Assembly: GCA_028455995.1 (NCBI GenBank)
Contig: JABELC010000006.1
Coordinates: 1,116,001-1,180,000 of the forward strand
DNA from: Scleromitrula shiraiana
Lineage: Eukaryota > Ascomycota > Leotiomycetes > Helotiales > Sclerotiniaceae
Direction of reading: 5' to 3'
Length of the DNA stretch: 64,000 bases
Part shown: in pieces, positions 58,444-64,000 of the stretch
Layout of the letters: each line of letters opens with the position of its first letter
How positions within the stretch are numbered: position 1 is the first letter of the stretch
Notes under the pieces: model-generated
What the model saw: the letters and a program-made list of their open reading frames with translations, nothing else
Databases searched by the model: none
Told to the model about the DNA's origin: nothing
Position numbers and translations under genes: made by a program

Positions 58444-60203
58444 TTATTCGCTAGCATCAAGAATAAAGTCACGATGAGATATCTCATCCGAATCTCCATA
58501 TACTGTCGTGTTTCCCGTTGTAGTATTACCTGTCGAATCTCTTTGTCGATCCCATTTGTCCTCTAGCGCCAATCCTATCTCCAAGTCTCGTTGGCCAGCC
58601 CATGATTCCCCTGATGGTCCATCTTCTAGTATCTCTTTTTGAGGTTCAATTCCCCAAGATTTCCTTGATGGATTTGAGAAATTCTGTGTCGTTCGATTTG
58701 AATCGTTAAAATGAATCTGTGATTCCCTACCCTTTCCTCCCGTTATCGTCGTCACCGTACCTATTCGATAGCCCGATGAAATCATACCCCTCATCTTTGC
58801 TTCTAGGACGGTCCGTTCTTCTAGTGTACCAAAAGTCGTACCTAGACTTGGTAATCGTTCAAACTCGGTACCTTGAGTGCCTTGATGTTGCTCCATAACT
58901 CCTCTTCTTTTGCTCCTAGGGAAATTTCGGCGTGTCCCACAACCGCTAACAATCAATTCTTTATACTGGGAGACTGATTTTGTGGTTCCAAATACGAGAA
59001 AAACGACAAGTGAGGTCGTGACACCAGGAATGAAAAATAAAATGTCCGAAACTGCACTTGATGTCGAGAAATCTGGGGATGAAGATGCGGCGAGAACATG
59101 TGCATTATGGACTGCAGAGAATGAGAAAAGTATCAATACGGCCTCGAAGATTCTATTGTAAAATATTAGTTGGCATTATTGTAATGGTTGAGGAGTTATG
59201 GGCACGAACAGGAGAACAACAAAGCCAATGGTAAAACGAACGATAAGAGCACGGTCATATACTGATCGACGTTTGGTCCTGGCAGTTATCACATCATTGG
59301 CCGTAGTAGTGACGGTGCTTTCAGTTGCTGTACCACTTGAACCCCACCAACCATTTTGACTATCGTGGGATAAAAGGAGTCGGCGTGTTTTGATATATTT
59401 GTAGAGGATAAGAATCATGAGGATGCTTCCATTGCTCATGCTTATAATGACTGAGAGCTAAATATTAGCCAAGGTTTAGAAAGTATAAATCTGGATTAAC
59501 TTACCGGTGATGCTAGACAAAATAAAAGCCAAAATCTCATGATTTAATACAGCCGGAGTTCTTGATACGGCAACGGCAATCCCGGGAAAGACGACTGCAA
59601 AGACTTTAGAAACGACAGATACATGCTCTCGCCAGGTCCCAAAGAAGTTTGCGCGGACTTCCCAAGATGCACAGAAAAGCTTTACAGCCCTATTTAAACG
59701 TTAATTGTCTGGGTAGTTACAATTCAATCTCAAAAAATACCAGAACAATACGTTCAGAGACATAACATTATAACAATAAAGTTCTAGGTCATGATTTTAG
59801 CGATTATTCGAATGACTTGTGTGATTGTGAATTCATACGGATCAAGTACAAGATCGCATCAATATGAGTTCCAGCACCCTGCAACCCTAGAGCTGGCTTG
59901 TCCAAGGACTTTAAGGCTATTTCGTAATCATGATGTTTAATGATGAGCCAGGAGCAATTATAATGTATTTGTTGTATGATGGAAGCCAGAGTACTGATGG
60001 CAGAAAATATGGTGAGAAATGTTACATCTATGGCAAAGATTAGGTATAGTTTAATACAGAAAAATGGTAAACCTACAAGTCCATCGTTCTCCATAGCTCC
60101 ATAGCATACATATGAGTATAAGAGCTAACAAGAAACAGATTAAAGAGTATGTTAGAACAGCAGCAGAAGCACCCACGGCTCCTTGCGGAATCCCGGTGCC
60201 CAT
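58444..60203 (-). CDS. seven-helix membrane protein of unknown function
   Basis: Six exons reconstruct 497 residues: 60077-60203, 59839-60027, 59741-59783, 59505-59689, 59210-59450 and 58444-59152, each junction in phase. Seven hydrophobic segments can be counted: VLTYSLICFLLALILICMLW; YVTFLTIFSAISTLASIIQQ; YCYNVMSLNVLFWAVKLFCA; VSKVFAVVFPGIAVAVS; LAFILSSITVIISMSNGSIL; VRFTIGFVVLLIFEAVLILF; ILFFIPGVTTSLVVFLVFGT. About 45 polar residues link helices five and six, and a 160-residue polar tail follows helix seven. Count, loop and tail resemble a G-protein-coupled receptor, but no receptor family motif was recognised, and the short N-terminus (MGTGIPQGAVGAS) has no cleavable signal. The GTTCGT donor of exon five is the least usual splice site; it is needed to keep VVLL|IFEAVL in phase. 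Confidence 0.8.
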
Positions 60204-62003
60204 TCAGTCTTCCTAGAACGTGGCAATAACAAGACTTGCATCTAGAATCGTGAATATGCCCATGCCCTCTCCAGGCTTCAATCAAACAAACTTTCGATAT
60301 AAAATGGCATGTAGACTTGAGCTTTCGGCCAAGAAAAAAAGGAGAGGAAAGAGAAAATAAAGATTATACTTTATGGGGCAATCTGGGCTTTTACATGACC
60401 CCCATATATGTGTAACATTGGTAGATCAATATATTATGATCAGGGATTGATAACTTAGGATCCAGATCTAAGAACAGGTCATAAATAACATGTCTTCATC
60501 GAACATCCTGGATTGTTGGAATCAATATTTCTCCTTCCATGGGGTTGGGTCAATTCTATCCTAGGAAGGTAGATTTCTCAAGTCTGTCACGGATCAATAA
60601 AGAGTCCATATCTCATCTCGGTCCCATCGTGGAAATCATGCAAGGATAGCACGCAATGAATGATGAAAACAATAATGGGAAACCAAGTAACAAAAGACCA
60701 ATGATCAATATCAACTCTAGATGTTTCAAAGATATCATCATTAGCGGCACTTGCCTCGGATAATATTTTTGTAACACATGGAAAATCTGGAAACATTCAG
60801 CCTTTAGGAGAATTAAGTAAACGTGGAAAAAGCCAACAACGTTTTTGCCAATGTCGGCTGTAAGGCATAGTTGTACCACGATAGGTTTAGCTAGTTCTTT
60901 TCAAAACGCATACACTATACATAGTTACAATTTCTTCTTAGAAAAATAACACTAATTCAAGATAGGATCTTGAGAACGCATACAATAGATACGCCTTTGT
61001 CATTAAAAGACCTCGGGAATCACCAATTGTCCGTGGAGGTAATGTATACCTAATAACTTTATAAGCAGGGATTCACTTGCGGGTTAGATAGGCGATTACG
61101 CAAGTAGATCTTTGAAGTTAAAGGAAGTTATGGACGGTACCTAGTTTTGAGGTCCCTAAAGAGTACCATAAATTTGCGTCAAACCTTAGAAATTCCCAAA
61201 GAAATCTTTCTTAAGTGTGTTTCGTATTCTGTGCCTAATTGGGAGCAAATGGTGCGGAAGATATTCCATATATAGTCTAGATTGTATGAGTTGAACCTGA
61301 GACGGGATGAGCATCAGACCATTTGGAAAGATTAAGAGAATCCAATCAGATAGATGGTATGACTGCGAAGTTCTTGCGAGCCGCAATATCAAATTTAAAG
61401 GGTATGTAACACGCGTTAGAAGGGTTGAGAAGGTTGTTAAGAAGTTCAATAGTAGGTGTCAACTTTGACAGACTTCTAAATTGCTTCTAGCAGTATCAAC
61501 TAGACCATGAAAATGCTAGGAAGGATGTTTGACTTTCTAATTCTCCGTTAGTAATGATTACTTTCATGTGAAAGTATTTATATACTTAGATTGTGGGTAC
61601 ACCACCCTGTGGACTACCTACAATGTAATGAGATCATAATGTAGAAGCGTCTTTTCAGTGATCAAATCTCTTATACAGTATTCTATTTATGTCCCAATAG
61701 TTTTGCGGTACAGTATTGAGAAAGAATGAGCTTTCAAATAAAAGGGGAATGAATGTGACAAGCAATATCGCTGTATTGTAAGAATATTTCTACAATTGAA
61801 AAATTCATACCCTCAAAATTTTGGTGAACCTTTGATAGCGCAAAAGCACGAGGTTGACGAGGCTTTGGGTTGCTTACTCAGGAGAGAGCTCGGGAGCTCG
61901 GAGTAGCCTTGTACCCCGAGCCCCAGAATTTAAATATCTTGAGGAATTCGTAGCCTTCTCTTCTCAGCCACTTTACCTCTACGACGATGATATTGACCCA
62001 ATA
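60204..62003. other. intergenic, no certain gene
   Basis: About 1.8 kb between the divergent 7TM and ATG5 genes. A minus-strand ATG frame at 60587-60796 (69 codons) has one hydrophobic segment (WSFVTWFPIIVFIIHCVLSL) and might be part of a small or decayed membrane protein, but no homology is evident. The open frame before the ATG5 start (61854-62003) has no ATG and no Atg5-like content. Confidence 0.35.
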
Positions 62004-62910
62004 ATGCAGTCACTTATTTGGGCATCCACGATACCATTGTATATCACTCATCCTTCCTCTACTACACCATATTTGATAAACATTCCACGAATTTCATACC
62101 TACCACTTCTTTTACCACGATTAACATCCTTCTTTGGGGAGAATGTATCAAGTTTCTCTTATGAAGGAATTCAACTAAAAAACCTACCAGTTGGTTTATT
62201 ATACGATTTATACCAGCCTGAGCTTCCTTGGAGAATAGAGCTAGGAGATGGACCATTGTTTGATATCCATGATACATTTATCAATAGTGTGAAAGAGGTA
62301 CATCCTCCCTTTCTGATTCCCTCAGCCTCGTAGAACTAATGATGGGATTAAGGCAGATTTTGTTCGTAATGGAAATGCCAAGGGTATCATGAGCATGTCA
62401 AAAGAACATTCGACGCAGTTGTGGAACTCTGTGCAAGATAGTCCGTATAACATTCTCATATTTCCTTCAGTATCACTAACTTTGGCACCTGCAGATGATT
62501 TCTCTATGTACCTTAAAATCTCAACTATCCTCCTCAACCCCGCTTCCCCACTAAAACATATCCCACTGCGAATATATCTTCCATCGTCGTCTTCCTCCTC
62601 GACCCCTAATCCAGGCTTTCCCTCTCCAACCAAAGTCTCAGGTACTTCATCTCCGCCTCCACCACTCTTTACATTCAAAACAATTCAATCACTCATATCA
62701 CCTCTCACCTCATCTCGAGAGCCACAGACGCTAGGTGGAGCTCTCAATAGTATTCTTCCAACTCTTTTCCCGAGTCGGAGAGACGCGATTTTAGCTGAAG
62801 TGATATTACATGGGGCAACGGTACCATTTAAATCGGTATTGGAAGAATTAATGAGAGAGGCAAGCTATGCAGATGGATGGATTAATTTGTGTGTTGTAAT
62901 GTTGAATTGA
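62004..62910 (+). CDS. ATG5: autophagy protein Atg5
   Basis: Atg5 is conjugated to Atg12 and, with Atg16, forms the E3-like complex that lipidates Atg8 on the growing autophagosome membrane. Three exons (62004-62297, 62353-62440, 62495-62910) give 265 residues. Family text is strong: IPLYITHPSSTTPYLINIPR, LPLLLPRLTSFFG, SFSYEGIQLKNLPVGLLYDL with YQPELPWRI, and FINSVKE|ADFVRNGNAKG. The second intron (54 bases, donor GTCCGT, branch ACTAAC) has no stop and is a multiple of three, so it is easily misread as coding; removing it restores VQDNDFSMYLK. The C-terminus has TLGGALNSILPTLFPSRRDA and the final VVMLN. The Atg12-acceptor lysine is expected in the conserved K-bearing segment (probably RNGNAKG); this is assigned by family knowledge. 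The start is the first ATG in frame. Confidence 0.93.
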
Positions 62911-64000
62911 CTGTTTCGAAAGTCAATCTTACGAATGAATGATCTTGGGAACCAGATTTCGGGAGTTTAGGATTATATACAGGCGTTCAACTATGAATGA
63001 CGTTCATGGGTAGGATTTCTGATAATAATAAGATGATTTCTATATTTGGTGCAGTCCAAACACGCTCGGGGTCATTCGTTCTATAACTGTTTGGTTATAA
63101 TCGGATAATGTTGAACGCATCTTGTTCCAACTTCGTTTCATATGCTATTGGCCTATACTAGTGTATGAGCTTTTTAGCTAATTTCTACGTTCGGAGATAT
63201 TGGTTTGGGGAAACTACATGATAGCACAGCCTAGTGGAACTTTCATGAACCCAAGAACTAAACTTACAATTGTATTATGTCATATCCTTGATTTCATTCT
63301 GTCGTTGGCTGGCTAGATTACAATCTAACCAAGCCAGCATACACTGCCATACAATTTATGATACATCAAACTGTCATCTGTCACCTTACCTACCCGGGCG
63401 TTCAGTTTGGTAAGGTAGTGGAAACTCTTCTTCTTTTTGTCACGAACTGTGTCCCCCCTATATTCTGGACTCATCTTTTGTAGTTCAACTTACACAACAT
63501 CTTCGCATTTTGACAACTTTTGCTTACCATTCTTTCCCCTTTTTAATCTTAGCCCTTAAGTTGTGCATACACAAGTGTGTATAGTGGCTGAATTGCATAT
63601 GTATATCAAGTTGATATCGACGAGATAGGATGGAGTGAGATTTATGAGTCAGGCTGAGAGATTTATGGTTCTACAATGAATCATGGAGGGATTAAATATG
63701 ATCAGACTCTAGGTTTGATATATCCTCTAATCCATCTTTATCCACCAAGAATAAGAACAACCTTCTGATATCTTATATTCTTTCCTTACAACCCAGCATA
63801 CGTGTTCCTAATAATTTGGTGATTATTTTCAGTCTCACAAATATTGGCTCAATGGCCCGAATATCTACTAAATCCTCAGTCATAGCAAATGTTGGCAATA
63901 ACATTTATATTTCCTTTTCACATGCTTCACACCAACAGGGTGAGTAAAACAAATCTGAATGCATGAAGCTACAACTTTTTTTTGGGCATCCACGTCAATC
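62911..64000. other. intergenic to the window edge
   Basis: No gene, repeat or RNA that I can support in the last 1.1 kb. Confidence 0.35.

Noticed and set aside
60587..60796. A 69-codon minus-strand frame with one hydrophobic segment
   Set aside because: Some protein-like text but no recognisable family, no supported exon partners and a short length. It is left as a note in the intergenic entry.
61854..62003. N-terminal extension of Atg5 from the open frame upstream
   Set aside because: The frame opens only at a TTG, and the extra residues (YSGESSGARS...) have no counterpart in Atg5 proteins. The ATG at 62004 fits the family start.

Overview
The window reads as nuclear DNA of a filamentous ascomycete. 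Most coding regions are split by short introns (about 43 to 80 bases, GT...AG, with CTAAC/ACTAAC-like branch sites). The intergenic DNA is AT-rich, and the protein set (methylcitrate-cycle PrpD, NBR1-type autophagy receptor with four ZZ fingers, DUF6594, 2EXR and fungal antizyme) is typical of Pezizomycotina. A leotiomycete such as a Botrytis/Sclerotinia relative is my best guess, from gene content and style only. All exon models were joined by hand and checked only for reading phase.

Layout. 1-8.7 kb: four minus-strand genes: a 2EXR protein cut by the window edge, mitochondrial 2-methylcitrate dehydratase, a SET-domain protein and the elongation factor EAF. 9.6-15.3 kb: an NRPS-like adenylating reductase (A-T-R) converging on an Arp1-type amidase, a possible small metabolic pair. 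16.6-17.7 kb: an unrecognised 364-residue protein. 17.7-27.2 kb: gene-poor DNA holding one small candidate ORF and a decayed AT-rich DNA transposon (about 784 bp) with terminal inverted repeats and a TA duplication. 27.2-29.4 kb: a DUF6594 membrane protein, and next to it a reading frame interrupted by stops that looks like a dead gene. 30.4-35.6 kb: cleavage/polyadenylation factor Mpe1 and a long Yippee protein. 37.4-38.4 kb: ornithine decarboxylase antizyme, readable only with a +1 programmed frameshift. 40.6-46.4 kb: NBR1-like receptor, an Mgr3-like mitochondrial TPR protein and the haem protein Dap1. 48.5-55.7 kb: two neighbouring C2H2 zinc-finger proteins, the first built from a duplicated finger module. 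56.7-60.2 kb: a thioesterase-like protein and a seven-helix membrane protein of unknown function. 62.0-62.9 kb: Atg5.

Working together. Most genes are independent housekeeping genes. Two belong to autophagy (the NBR1-like receptor and Atg5) but lie 18 kb apart. The A-T-R enzyme and amidase are the only pair whose placement hints at a shared chemical task. The most informative single locus is the antizyme, where the shift site (CCC TGA), an exon junction 16 bases upstream and a perfect 7-bp inverted repeat over the site can be read directly from the DNA.
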